DNA of 64,000 nt. Source: Curtobacterium sp. MCSS17_015. GTDB lineage: Bacteria; Actinomycetota; Actinomycetes; Actinomycetales; Microbacteriaceae. Both the position numbers and the translations under genes were made by a program. The stretch's first letter is position 1, and the number at the start of each line of letters is the position of its first letter. The stretch covers positions 2,666,001-2,730,000 of the forward strand of contig NZ_CP126256.1 in the NCBI RefSeq assembly GCF_003234265.2. Direction: 5' to 3'. The notes below the pieces were generated by a model, which worked only from the letters and a program-made list of their open reading frames with translations, did no database searches and was not told the DNA's origin. Positions 54,175 to 62,517 of this stretch are shown here, piece after piece.

Positions 54175-55003
54175 GCCCCCCACCGGAGACGACCTGCAGC
54201 GGATGCTCGTCTCGATGAAGCACAACGTCCTGGCCGACGCGGACGACCGGCGCCCGAAGCGTCGTGGACACCGCTCCGGGATCGTGGTCGCCGCCGTCGC
54301 CCTGCTCGCGCTCGGCACGGCGAGCGGCGCGGTCGCGCTGGCCGTCGTCCCGCAGATGCAGCAGGCCGCCCCGGCACCGAGTGCCACGGCGGCACCGTCA
54401 GCACCCGAGAGCACACCAGCCGCAGCGCCGGTCGTCGAGACGCCGGAACCGGCGCCGACGCCTCCCCAGACCGGACCGGTCCGCCGCCCGTACGACCTCG
54501 CCGACCCGGGGACGTGGACGATCACCGGCACCGAGGTGGGTCCGATCGCCTTCGGGGGTCCGGCCTCCGGCGAGCTCGACGACGTGGACCGGGGCTACGC
54601 ACGGCTGCCGAACAGCGAACCGTGCCGACCCGACGACATCACGGACTTCGACCGGCCGGGGCTCGGCTCACTCAGCGTGCTCCACCGCGACGGCGCGGTG
54701 TCCGCGGTCTCGGTGCACAGCCCGACCGGCGACGACCCCGTTCCCGCCGGTGCCGTGGACGACAACCCGAGCACCCCGGAGGGGATGGGCATCGGCAGTA
54801 CCCTGGACGAGCTCCGACAGACCTACCCCGACATCGCCGTCTCGGGCAGCTACTCGACGGACGGCTCGACGGACGGTCCGTACTCGTTCTGGACGATCGA
54901 GCAGGACGGCCGCTTCATCACCTTCCAGCTGGACGCCGCCGGCGAGCAGGTGAACATGATCTGGGTGGCCTCGACGAAGGTGCCGCCGATGGAGCTCTGC
55001 TGA
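54164..55003 (+). CDS. Membrane-anchored partner of the ECF sigma factor (anti-sigma-like)
   Basis: 279 aa. Residues 1-38 are cytosolic and charged (DDLQRMLVSMKHNVLADADD); 39-62 form the one transmembrane helix; a Pro/Ala-rich spacer and a folded outer part (about 105-279, YDLADPGTWTITGTEVGP; DELRQTYPDIAVSGSY) follow. No zinc-finger His-Cys-Cys motif is seen in the short N-terminus, so it is not a standard ZAS anti-sigma. It overlaps the sigma gene by 11 bp, implying coupled synthesis and functional pairing. Ends in a single Cys. Confidence 0.6.
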   Translation: MNTEPPTGDDLQRMLVSMKHNVLADADDRRPKRRGHRSGIVVAAVALLALGTASGAVALAVVPQMQQAAPAPSATAAPSAPESTPAAAPVVETPEPAPTPPQTGPVRRPYDLADPGTWTITGTEVGPIAFGGPASGELDDVDRGYARLPNSEPCRPDDITDFDRPGLGSLSVLHRDGAVSAVSVHSPTGDDPVPAGAVDDNPSTPEGMGIGSTLDELRQTYPDIAVSGSYSTDGSTDGPYSFWTIEQDGRFITFQLDAAGEQVNMIWVASTKVPPMELC

Positions 55004-55015
55004 GTCCTGGGCGGC

Positions 55016-55037
55016 CAGTACGGCGACAGTCGTACTG
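55016..55037. promoter_or_regulatory. Palindrome upstream of the OYE gene
   Basis: 7-bp arms CAGTACG and CGTACTG around GCGACAGT. TACTGT within the right arm could be a -10 (55033-55038). A regulatory dyad or hairpin; no regulator is adjacent. Confidence 0.3.
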
Positions 55038-55104
55038 TGGACGGGCCTCCCGGCGGCACCGCGTCCGTCGGCCGGTCCCTTGTACGACCAACGGAAGGAC
55101 CCGC

Positions 55105-56187
55105 GTGACCCACGCACTCTTCGACCCCATCACCCTCCGCGGCCTCGAGATCCGGAACCGCGTGTGGATCCCGCCGATGTGCCAGTACATGGTCGAGGCG
55201 CAGGACGGCGTCCCCACCCCGTGGCACCTCGTGCACCTCGGGGCCCTCGCCCGTGGTGGTGCCGGCGCCGTGGTCGTCGAGGCCACCGGTGTCGTCCCCG
55301 AGGGCCGCATCAGCCCGCAGGACCTCGGCCTGTGGGACGACGAGCAGCGCGACGCCTTCCGACCGATCACCGACTTCATCCACAGCCAGGGCGCCGTCGC
55401 CGGCATCCAGCTCGCCCACGCCGGACGCAAGGCCTCGACCAGCCGCGAGTGGGGCCCGACCGCGGGCGGCGGCAACGTCGCGCCGGAACAGGGCGGCTGG
55501 CAGCCGGTGGGCCCGTCCCCGATCGCGTTCCCCGGCCTGCACGTCCCGACGGAGCTGACGACCGAGGGCATCGCCGACGTCGTCGCCGCGTTCGCCGCCG
55601 CGGCCCGTCGTGCCGTGGACGCCGGCTTCGACCTCCTCGAGCTGCACGGCGCCCACGGGTACCTGCTGCACGAGTTCCTGTCGCCGCTGTCGAACGAGCG
55701 CACCGACCAGTACGGCGGCTCGCTCGAGAACCGCGCGCGTGCGCTCCTCGAGACCGTCGACGCCGTCCGCGCCGAGGTCGGCGAGGCCGTCCCGCTCGTC
55801 GTGCGTCTGTCGGCGACCGACTGGGTCGAGGGCGGCTGGGACCTCGCCGAGACCGAACAGGTGTCGGCGTGGCTCGGCGAGCACGGGGTCGACCTGGTGT
55901 CGGTCTCCACCGGTGGCAACGTCGCGGACGCGCCGATCCCGGTCGGGCCCGGCTACCAGCTGCCGTTCGCGACCTCGATCCGGCAGGCCACGGGCCTCCC
56001 GGTCGCCGCCGTCGGCATGATCGACGACCCGTTCCAGGCCGAGCAGATCGTCGCCCTCGGCCAGGCCGACGTCGTCCTCGTCGGCCGCGGGGCGCTGCGC
56101 GACCCGAACTTCCCGATCCGCGCCGCCCAGACGCTCCGCGTCGACCTGCCGTACAAGCCCGCCCCCTACGAGCGCGCCTACCGCTGA
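55105..56187 (+). CDS. NADH:flavin oxidoreductase / Old Yellow Enzyme family
   Basis: 360-aa FMN enzyme of the YqjM-like thermophilic-type OYE class. IWIPPMCQYMVEA-like N-terminus (here VWIPPMCQYM), LAHAGRKAST with the active His, and ELHGAHGYLLHEFLSPLSNE are conserved. Reduces activated C=C bonds of enones, nitroesters or related electrophiles with NAD(P)H. GTG 55105 has GGAAGGA 6-8 nt upstream. Terminator downstream. Detoxification role is inferred. Confidence 0.92.
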   Translation: MTHALFDPITLRGLEIRNRVWIPPMCQYMVEAQDGVPTPWHLVHLGALARGGAGAVVVEATGVVPEGRISPQDLGLWDDEQRDAFRPITDFIHSQGAVAGIQLAHAGRKASTSREWGPTAGGGNVAPEQGGWQPVGPSPIAFPGLHVPTELTTEGIADVVAAFAAAARRAVDAGFDLLELHGAHGYLLHEFLSPLSNERTDQYGGSLENRARALLETVDAVRAEVGEAVPLVVRLSATDWVEGGWDLAETEQVSAWLGEHGVDLVSVSTGGNVADAPIPVGPGYQLPFATSIRQATGLPVAAVGMIDDPFQAEQIVALGQADVVLVGRGALRDPNFPIRAAQTLRVDLPYKPAPYERAYR

Positions 56188-56198
56188 CGACACGGCGC

Positions 56199-56238
56199 TG
56201 ACGGACGGGAGGCCCGCACTCCGGCCTCCCGTCCGTCA
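56199..56238 (+). terminator. Terminator after OYE gene
   Basis: Perfect 16-bp arms TGACGGACGGGAGGCC and GGCCTCCCGTCCGTCA around an 8-nt loop, 11 bp after the stop codon. Confidence 0.85.
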
Positions 56239-56327
56239 CCCTCCACGGCCGCTCCGGTGCCGACCGCGCTCTCCACAGGTGCCCCGCTGCCCGCCTGCGT
56301 GCCGGACCGAGCCGCTACCGTGGTCCC

Positions 56328-57626
56328 ATGACGGGCACGGGGGCGACCGCCGGGGGCGGTCCGACGCAGGACGACGGGTGGTCGCGGCTGCCCGTGGGGC
56401 GGCGCGAACACCGGCAGGACGCGGTCCTGGCGTTGGTGCTCGCCGGGGCGCTCGTGATCTCGATCACGCTCTACGGGGCCGTGGGCCTGTACGACGACCC
56501 AGCGCCGTGGTGGGTCTCGGCGTTGATGGTCGTCGCGAACGCCGGCCCCCTGGCGTTCCGCCGCCGGTTCCCGATGACGGTGGCGGTCGTCGCCGCGCTC
56601 GCGTTCGCCGCGACGCAGCTGCTGCACGTGCCGGAGGGGCTCTTCACCAACTTCACGCTGTTCATCGCGCTGTACACCGTGGGGGCCTGGTGCTCCGACC
56701 GGGTCCGGGCCGAAGCGGTCCGCTGGGTCGTCATCGCCGGGATGTTCGCGTGGGTGTTCCTGGCGATCGTCTTCCGGTGGTCGGTGCCGAGCGCGTTGCC
56801 GGACGACGGTGACTCCGTCATCCCGCCGTTCATCGCGAACTCGCTGCTGACGATCGTCATCAACCTCGTGTACTTCGGCGCGGCCTGGTACTCGGGGAAC
56901 CGGGCGTGGACGGCGGCCGTCGCCAAGCACGAACTCGGCGAGCGCACGGCGGAGCTCGCCGCCGAACGTGAACGCTCGGCAGCACAGGCGGTCGCCCTGG
57001 AACGAGTGCGGATCGCCCGCGAACTCCACGACGTCGTCGCGCACCACGTCTCGCTCATGGGCGTGCAGGCCGGAGCCGCCCGGCGCGTGCTCGACCGCGA
57101 CCCGGCGCAGGCCGCCGCCTCCCTCGGCGTGGTGGAGGACAGTGCCCGCACCGCGGTGGAGGAACTCCGCCGGATGCTCGGCACGCTGCGTGAGCCCGGG
57201 GCCGACGTACAGACGACACCCGCCGACGCCCCGAGCACCGAGGGGCTCTCGCGCCTGCCGGAACTCGCCCGGGCCGCGACGAACGCCGGGCACGACACGG
57301 GCTTCAGCGTCGTCGGGAACGAGCGACCGGTCCCGCCGACGGTCGCCGCGGTGACGTACCGCATCGCGCAGGAAGCCGTGACGAACGTGCTCAAGCACGC
57401 CGGTCCGGATGCCCGGGCCGACCTGCGGCTCCGGTACCTGCCGGACGCCGTGGAACTCGAGGTGACCGACACGGGCGCGGGAGCACGGGCCTCCCGGTTC
57501 TCGCCCGGTGGCGGCCTCGGGCACGTCGGCATGCGCGAGCGCGTGGCGGCGGTCGGCGGACGGATCGAGATCGGGCCGCGCGCCCGCGGCGGCTACCTGG
57601 TGCGGGCATGGTTGCCGACGACGTGA
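56328..57626 (+). CDS. NarL-type sensor histidine kinase
   Basis: 432 aa. Five to six transmembrane helices (about 30-190) with almost no outer loop, so it probably senses a membrane event. HisKA_3 dimerisation domain with phospho-His in IARELHDVVAHHVSLMGVQAG split across motifs, and an HATPase with QEAVTNVLKHA and GLGHVGMRERV. ATG 56328 lies 6 nt after TACCGT. It overlaps the response regulator by 19 bp. The exporter genes follow after a hairpin. Confidence 0.92.
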   Translation: MTGTGATAGGGPTQDDGWSRLPVGRREHRQDAVLALVLAGALVISITLYGAVGLYDDPAPWWVSALMVVANAGPLAFRRRFPMTVAVVAALAFAATQLLHVPEGLFTNFTLFIALYTVGAWCSDRVRAEAVRWVVIAGMFAWVFLAIVFRWSVPSALPDDGDSVIPPFIANSLLTIVINLVYFGAAWYSGNRAWTAAVAKHELGERTAELAAERERSAAQAVALERVRIARELHDVVAHHVSLMGVQAGAARRVLDRDPAQAAASLGVVEDSARTAVEELRRMLGTLREPGADVQTTPADAPSTEGLSRLPELARAATNAGHDTGFSVVGNERPVPPTVAAVTYRIAQEAVTNVLKHAGPDARADLRLRYLPDAVELEVTDTGAGARASRFSPGGGLGHVGMRERVAAVGGRIEIGPRARGGYLVRAWLPTT

Positions 57627-58294
57627 TCCGGGTGGTGCTCGCGGACGACCAGGACCTCGTCCGGGCCGGGTTCCGGGTCATCCTCGAGTCGGAGCCGGGC
57701 GTGCAGGTCGTCGCCGAGGCCGCCGACGGTGCCGCCGCAGTGGCCGCCGTCGCCGCACACCGACCGGACGTGATCTGCCTCGACGTCCAGATGCCCGGGG
57801 TCGACGGGCTCGAAGCGGCGCGCCGGATCACCGCGGGCGACCATCCACCGGCGGTGCTCGTGCTCACGACGTTCGACACCGACGAGTACCTCTTCGACGC
57901 CCTCGCCGCGGGAGCGAGTGGCTTCCTGCTCAAGAACGCGTCGCCGGAGAAGCTCATCGAGGCCGTCCGCACGGTCGCCGGGGGCGATGCCCTCCTCGCA
58001 CCAGACGTCACCCGCCGCGTGATCAGTCGCGCGACCACCGCCACGAGCCCGGGCGTCAGCGGGCCCGCCCCGGCACAGGTCGGGGCCCTGTCGGGGCTGA
58101 CCGAGCGGGAGACCGAGGTCCTGCGGCTGCTCGGGCGGGGCCTCAGCAACGCCGAGATCGCCGGCACGCTCTTCGTCGGTGAGGCCACCGTGAAGACGCA
58201 CGTGTCGAACGTCCTGCAGAAGCTTGGGGTGCGCGACCGGATCCAGGCCGTCGTCTGGGCGTACGAGCACGGGGTCGTGCGTTCGGGCGAGTGA
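57608..58294 (+). CDS. NarL/FixJ family response regulator
   Basis: 228 aa. Receiver domain with acidic pocket VVLADDQDLV and phospho-Asp in ICLDVQMPGVDGLEAA, Lys in GFLLKNASPEK. C-terminal LuxR-type HTH: LTERETEVLRLLGRGLSNAE and VKTHVSNVLQKLGVRDR. Partner of the histidine kinase directly upstream. The likely target is the ABC exporter operon 145 bp downstream. Confidence 0.93.
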   Translation: MVADDVIRVVLADDQDLVRAGFRVILESEPGVQVVAEAADGAAAVAAVAAHRPDVICLDVQMPGVDGLEAARRITAGDHPPAVLVLTTFDTDEYLFDALAAGASGFLLKNASPEKLIEAVRTVAGGDALLAPDVTRRVISRATTATSPGVSGPAPAQVGALSGLTERETEVLRLLGRGLSNAEIAGTLFVGEATVKTHVSNVLQKLGVRDRIQAVVWAYEHGVVRSGE

Positions 58295-58340
58295 CCTCGC
58301 CGCCGGTCGCCCCCGCCGCCCTCCCCCGCGCGGCGGAGAC

Positions 58341-58385
58341 GACGGCGCCTGTGATCCCCGTCTCGAGCCGGAGGCGGGCGCCGTC
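58341..58385 (+). terminator. Hairpin between two-component system and ABC exporter
   Basis: 9-bp arms GACGGCGCC and GGCGCCGTC with a 27-base loop. Suggests that the exporter has its own promoter; a CAATAG -10 candidate lies at about 58394. Confidence 0.45.
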
Positions 58386-58438
58386 CCGGTCGCAATAGCG
58401 TCGGAGGCGCAGCGACGGCCGCTGCGGAAGGGGATCCC

Positions 58439-59320
58439 ATGCTCAGCATCCAGGGAGTGACGAAGCACTTCGGCGACCGCCGCGTGCTCGACGACGTCGG
58501 CTTCACCGTCGGCCGCGGACGACTGACCGGGTTCGTCGGCGGCAACGGAGCCGGCAAGACGACCACCATGCGCATCATGCTCGGCGTGCTCGACGCCGAC
58601 AGCGGCACCGTCGCCCTCGACGGCTCGCCCATCGGACCCGCCGACCGTCGCCGGTTCGGCTACATGCCCGAGGAGCGCGGCCTGTACCCGAAGATGCCGG
58701 TCGCCGAGCAGATCACCTACCTGGCCCGCCTGCACGGTGTCGACCGACGGACCGCGACGGCACGGACGTCGGAACTGCTCGAGCGCCTCGAGCTCACCGC
58801 GCACACCGGTGACGCCGTCGAGAAGCTCTCGCTCGGCAACCAGCAGCGCGTCCAGGTCGCCGCCGCGCTCGCCCACCGTCCCGAGGTCCTGGTGCTCGAC
58901 GAGCCGTTCTCGGGGCTCGACCCGATGGCGGTCGACACCGTGCTCGGGGTGCTGCGCGAGACCGCGGCCGACGGTGTCCCGGTGCTGTTCTCCAGCCACC
59001 AGCTCGACGTCGTCGAACGGCTCTGCGACGACGTGGTCGTGATCGCCCGCGGTCGGATCCGAGCTGCCGGCCCGCAGGAGGAACTGCGGCGGGCCGCTGG
59101 TCCCGCGGCCTGGGAGCTCCTCGTCGCGGACGACGTGGCCTGGCTCCGCGACGAACCCGGCGTCCTCGTCCGCGCGTTCGACGGCGGGTACGCCCTGTTC
59201 GAGGCCGAGGAGTCCGTCGCGCAGGCGGTCCTGCAGCGGGCCGTGGCGCGGGGCACGGTCGCGTCGTTCGGTCCGCGGGTCCCCCGGCTCAGCGAGGTCT
59301 TCACGGAGGTCGTCCGATGA
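58439..59320 (+). CDS. ABC exporter ATP-binding protein
   Basis: 293-aa ATPase. Walker A GGNGAGKTTTM, signature LSLGNQQRVQVAA, Walker B VLVLDEPFSGLD and H-loop SSHQLD are intact. The C-terminal 70 residues are an accessory domain typical of NatA-like sodium/antibiotic exporters. GGAAGGGG precedes the ATG by about 6 nt. Coupled to the permease by a four-base overlap (ATGA). Confidence 0.92.
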   Translation: MLSIQGVTKHFGDRRVLDDVGFTVGRGRLTGFVGGNGAGKTTTMRIMLGVLDADSGTVALDGSPIGPADRRRFGYMPEERGLYPKMPVAEQITYLARLHGVDRRTATARTSELLERLELTAHTGDAVEKLSLGNQQRVQVAAALAHRPEVLVLDEPFSGLDPMAVDTVLGVLRETAADGVPVLFSSHQLDVVERLCDDVVVIARGRIRAAGPQEELRRAAGPAAWELLVADDVAWLRDEPGVLVRAFDGGYALFEAEESVAQAVLQRAVARGTVASFGPRVPRLSEVFTEVVR

Positions 59321-60402
59321 GCATCCTCGACAGCAGCACGGTCGACGCCGTCCGGCTCGTCACGGTCCGGGAGATCCAGGCCCGGCTCCGGAGCAAGGCC
59401 TTCGTCATCTCGGCGGCGATCCTGCTCGTCATGGTCGTCGTCGGCATCGTCGTCGGCGGGATCGTCGGCAAGTCGGCGGCCGACGCCACGACACCCGTCG
59501 CCGTGGTGGCCGGTGTGACGCTGCCCAGCACGGACGGGCTCGACGTCACCGAGACGCCCGACCGGGACGCGGCGGAGCGTCTGGTCCGTGACGGCGAGGT
59601 CGACGCCGCGGTCGTCCCCGACGGCGGAGCGCTCGGCTTCCGGGTCGTCGGCCTCGACAGCGCACCGACCGAGGTGGTGTCGGCGCTGAGCGTGTCCCCA
59701 CAGGTCGACCTGCTCGACCCGGGTGCGCTGCCGCCCGGCCTCACCTCACTCGTCGGCATCGCCTTCGGCGTGGTGTTCTTCGCCTCGGCGGTGACGTTCG
59801 GTCAGTCCATCGCGCAGAGCGTCGTGGAGGAGAAGTCCACCCGCGTCGTGGAGATCCTGATGGCGGCGATCCCGGCACGGGCGCTGCTGGCCGGCAAGGT
59901 GATCGGCAACAGCGTGATGGCCCTCGGGCAGATCGTCGCGATCGCCATCGCCGCCGCCGTCGCCCTGGCGGTGACCGGCCAGGACAACCTGTTCACCCTG
60001 CTCGGACCGAGTGCACTGTGGTTCGTTGGGTTCTTCGCGATCGGCTTCGTCCTCATCGCGGCACTGTTCGCGGCGTCGGCAGCACTCGTCTCCCGGCAGG
60101 AGGACGTCGGCAGCGTGACGACCCCGGTGATGATGCTGCTGATGATCCCGTACTTCCTCATCGTGTTCGCCGCGGACGACCCGACGATCCTCGGCATCAT
60201 GTCCTACGTGCCGTTCAGCGCTCCGATCGGGATGCCGGTGCGGATCTTCCTCGGGAGCGCCGCGTGGTGGGAGCCGGTGCTCTCCCTGGTGATCGTCGCC
60301 GTGTCGGCCCTCGTGGTGGTGCTCCTCGGCGCCCGCGTCTACGAGAACGCCCTGCTGCGCACCGGCGGCCGGGTGAAGCTCACCGAGGCGATCCGCGGCT
60401 GA
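59317..60402 (+). CDS. ABC-2 type exporter permease (NatB/CcmA-like)
   Basis: 361-aa ABC-2 permease. An N-terminal TM helix (AFVISAAILLVMVVVGIVVGG) is followed by an outer domain of about 110 residues and five to six TM helices with VEEKSTRVVEILMAAI, the conserved cytosolic helix of the NatB family. Substrate may be Na+ or a membrane-active antibiotic. The whole module (kinase, regulator, ATPase, permease) resembles bacterial envelope-stress efflux modules. Confidence 0.88.
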   Translation: MSILDSSTVDAVRLVTVREIQARLRSKAFVISAAILLVMVVVGIVVGGIVGKSAADATTPVAVVAGVTLPSTDGLDVTETPDRDAAERLVRDGEVDAAVVPDGGALGFRVVGLDSAPTEVVSALSVSPQVDLLDPGALPPGLTSLVGIAFGVVFFASAVTFGQSIAQSVVEEKSTRVVEILMAAIPARALLAGKVIGNSVMALGQIVAIAIAAAVALAVTGQDNLFTLLGPSALWFVGFFAIGFVLIAALFAASAALVSRQEDVGSVTTPVMMLLMIPYFLIVFAADDPTILGIMSYVPFSAPIGMPVRIFLGSAAWWEPVLSLVIVAVSALVVVLLGARVYENALLRTGGRVKLTEAIRG

Positions 60403-60424
60403 GGAAGCCGTCCTCGTTGCACAC

Positions 60425-60476
60425 GACGGCACCTGCGTCGCGGTTCCCGGACACCGGGCGCGACGCGGGTGCCGTC
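60425..60476 (+). terminator. Terminator after ABC exporter
   Basis: 17-bp arms GACGGCACCTGCGTCGC and GCGACGCGGGTGCCGTC with one mismatch. It covers the upstream in-frame GTG of the AraC gene, supporting a start downstream of it. Confidence 0.75.
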
Positions 60477-60495
60477 GCGTGCGATGCTCTGCGTG

Positions 60496-61473
60496 ATGCC
60501 GATCGACGACGCGATGCCGGTGCGCCTCGAGGTGGCAGGGACGGACCTCGGGGACGCCGCGACGTTCATCGCGGACCTGTACGGCGCGGACCTGCAGGTC
60601 GAGGACGCGGCGGTGCCGTTCGAGTTCCGGTACGCGGCCCTCGGCGACGCCACCATGTCGCTGCACACCGCCCGGTTCGCCGGACACCTGGCCGGGGCCC
60701 TCCCGCCCTCCGACGCGGTCATCGTCCAGTGGCTGCAGTCCGGGTCATCCCGGCTCGACACCGGCGGTGACGTCCTCACGATGGAGCCCGGGGTGCCGGT
60801 CCCGCTCATGCCGGACCGGACCTTCTCGTTCGAGATGGACGACTACGAGCAGCGTCTCGTGCACCTGTCGCGCACCGTCGTCGAGCGGGTCGCAGCCGAA
60901 CAGGGCGCGGACGTCAGCGCGGGCCTCCGCTTCGACCACTCGGTCCCGCCGTCCGAGCAGTCGGTGCGGACCTGGCACAACACGGTGTCGCTCATCTCCC
61001 ACACGCTCCGCGACGGCTCCCCGGGGCGGCTGCTCCACGCGGAGATGGCCCGGCTCGCCGCGGCGTCGCTGCTCGAGATGTACCCGCAGCAGCGCCCGGC
61101 TCCGGTCGAGGCGGTGCACGCTGCGCGGTCGGCGCACGTGCGCGCAGCCGTCGAGTACGTGCACGAGAACGCGCGGACGCCGATCACGACCAGCTCGCTG
61201 GCGCGGCACCTCGACATCAGCCTGCGGGCGCTGCAGGAAGCGTTCCAGCGGGACCTGCGGTCGACGCCGAACGCGTTCATCCGGCAGGTGCGTCTGGACC
61301 GGGTGCGTCAGGAGCTGCTGGCGTCGGAGCCCGCCGCCACGACCGTGCGCGAGGTCGCGGCTGGGTGGGGCTTCGCGCACCTGGGACGGTTCGCGCAGCA
61401 GTACCAGGTGGCGTTCGGCGAGGGGCCGAAGGTGACCCTGGACCGCACGACGCGGGCTCCCGGCGGCGGCTGA
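60496..61473 (+). CDS. AraC family transcriptional regulator
   Basis: 325 aa. The C-terminal AraC DNA-binding domain has two HTHs: ITTSSLARHLDISLRALQEAF and VREVAAGWGFAHLGRFAQQYQ. The N-terminal 200 residues are of the AraC-binding-like (ToxR/FeaR-type) sensor kind. ATG 60496 chosen because GATGCT lies 7 nt upstream and the earlier starts fall in the terminator. No obvious divergent target; convergent with the TetR gene. Target unknown. Confidence 0.87.
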   Translation: MPIDDAMPVRLEVAGTDLGDAATFIADLYGADLQVEDAAVPFEFRYAALGDATMSLHTARFAGHLAGALPPSDAVIVQWLQSGSSRLDTGGDVLTMEPGVPVPLMPDRTFSFEMDDYEQRLVHLSRTVVERVAAEQGADVSAGLRFDHSVPPSEQSVRTWHNTVSLISHTLRDGSPGRLLHAEMARLAAASLLEMYPQQRPAPVEAVHAARSAHVRAAVEYVHENARTPITTSSLARHLDISLRALQEAFQRDLRSTPNAFIRQVRLDRVRQELLASEPAATTVREVAAGWGFAHLGRFAQQYQVAFGEGPKVTLDRTTRAPGGG

Positions 61474-61511
61474 GCCGCGCGTCGGATCACCGGGAGGCCG
61501 ACGTTCGAGCG

Positions 61512-62105
61512 TCAGATGAAGTCGGTGCCCGGGGTCGTCGCGTAGGCACCCATGAGCGTCGCGGCGGCCAGCCGCGCGGAACGGGCGGGCTGCGTGGTCC
61601 GGTGGATCGCGGCCTCGACCTTGGCACCGGCGACCAGCAGGGAGAGCGCGTCCGCCACGGCGGTGGGGAGACCCGCCCGTCGGGCGAGCGCGTGCAGGTG
61701 TGCCTCGATGCCCCGCAGGTGTTCGTGGGCGAGCGCGGCGACGCGCGGCTCGGTCCGCCCGAGTTCCCCGTACCCGTTGATGAACGCGCACCCGGTCCAC
61801 GTCTCGTCCCGGAACGTGGTCTCGAGGTGCGCGAAGACGGACAGGATCTCGTCACGGGCATCAGCGGTACCGACGGCTGCTCGGGTGAGCTCGGTGGCCC
61901 ACTGCTCGTGGCGGTGTCGGAGCACGGCCACGACGATGTCGATCCGCTCGGGGAACAGCGCCCGGACGGTCGACACGTCGGCGTCGCCCGCGATGGCGAC
62001 GACGTCGGCGTCGAGCCCGGTCGCGCCCTCCGCCGTGAACACCCGCTCGGCGGCGTCGACGATGCGCGCTCGCTCCTGCGGTCCGTGCTCGGCGGCGGTC
62101 CCCAC
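61512..62105 (-). CDS. TetR family regulator at the end of a micro-ORF operon
   Basis: 197-aa TetR repressor. HTH: IVDAAERVFTAEGATGLDAD and DVSTVRALFPERIDIVVAVL in the first 60 residues; the C-terminal half resembles AcrR/TetR_C ligand domains (GCAFINGYGELGRTEP). GTG 62105 starts one base after the preceding 52-codon ORF ends, so it is translated as part of that cascade. An inverted repeat upstream of the cascade (62848-62890) could be its operator. Inducer and target unknown. Confidence 0.85.
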   Translation of the reverse strand: MGTAAEHGPQERARIVDAAERVFTAEGATGLDADVVAIAGDADVSTVRALFPERIDIVVAVLRHRHEQWATELTRAAVGTADARDEILSVFAHLETTFRDETWTGCAFINGYGELGRTEPRVAALAHEHLRGIEAHLHALARRAGLPTAVADALSLLVAGAKVEAAIHRTTQPARSARLAAATLMGAYATTPGTDFI

Positions 62106-62106
62106 G

Positions 62107-62265
62107 TCAGATGGTCGTCGCGGTGGGCCGTGCGGTGCCGCCTGCGATCGGCTGCGCGCAGAGGGCCTCGAAGCGTCCGAGCCGTGCCCACACCACACGG
62201 TGGTCGGTCGTCAACCCGGTGGTGCTCGCCGTCACCCGGACGGTCGCGGCCTCGGGGCCGGTCAC
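62107..62265 (-). CDS. Micro-ORF C, 52 aa
   Basis: GTG start in a four-base overlap (GTGA) with micro-ORF B. Product VTGPEAATVRVTASTTGLTT then DHRVVWARLGRFEALCAQPI; no TM segment, one Cys. Ends one base before the TetR start. Coupling is visible; function is not. It could be the C-terminal piece of a gene broken by frameshifts, but no such family was recognised. Confidence 0.45.
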   Translation of the reverse strand: MTGPEAATVRVTASTTGLTTDHRVVWARLGRFEALCAQPIAGGTARPTATTI

Positions 62266-62426
62266 GCGGCGGCCAGGAAGAAGTCGGCGTAAGTCGGTTC
62301 GGCAGCGGTGCCGAGGCCCAGGCGGCTCATGACGATCCGGTCGATCTCGACGGGCGAGGTCAGGCCGCGTCGGTGCCACTCGAGCGGGTCGGCCCGCAGT
62401 TCGTGCATCGCGGTGGGTTCACGCAC
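62262..62426 (-). CDS. Micro-ORF B, 54 aa (48 from the inner ATG)
   Basis: GTG 62426 overlaps micro-ORF A by eight bases; ATG 62408 would be an alternative start. Product MHELRADPLEWHRRGLTSPV then EIDRIVMSRLGLGTAAEP and ends YADFFLAAA. Acidic and amphipathic helices are likely. No family recognised. The stop overlaps the start of micro-ORF C. Confidence 0.5.
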   Translation of the reverse strand: MREPTAMHELRADPLEWHRRGLTSPVEIDRIVMSRLGLGTAAEPTYADFFLAAA

Positions 62427-62517
62427 GGATGTCCTCCTGCTCGCGGATCAGGGCGGTCATGTCGATCGGCTCGGTGAGGGCGACCGTGTCGTACGGCAGT
62501 GGTGCGGCGGCGATCAC
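62419..62517 (-). CDS. Micro-ORF A, 32 aa
   Basis: GTG start in a four-base overlap with the stop of the small membrane protein gene. Product VIAAAPLPYDTVALTEPIDM then TALIREQEDIRA. Too short to judge; the coupled overlaps on both sides are the only support that it is translated. Confidence 0.4.
   Translation of the reverse strand: MIAAAPLPYDTVALTEPIDMTALIREQEDIRA

Noticed and set aside
55038..55056. An extra copy of the GGGCCTCCC terminator before the OYE gene
   Set aside because: Only one arm is present, with no matching GGGAGGCCC partner nearby.
61480..61503. A terminator between the AraC and TetR genes
   Set aside because: Only 6-bp arms CGTCGG/CCGACG with a 12-nt loop; too weak to list.
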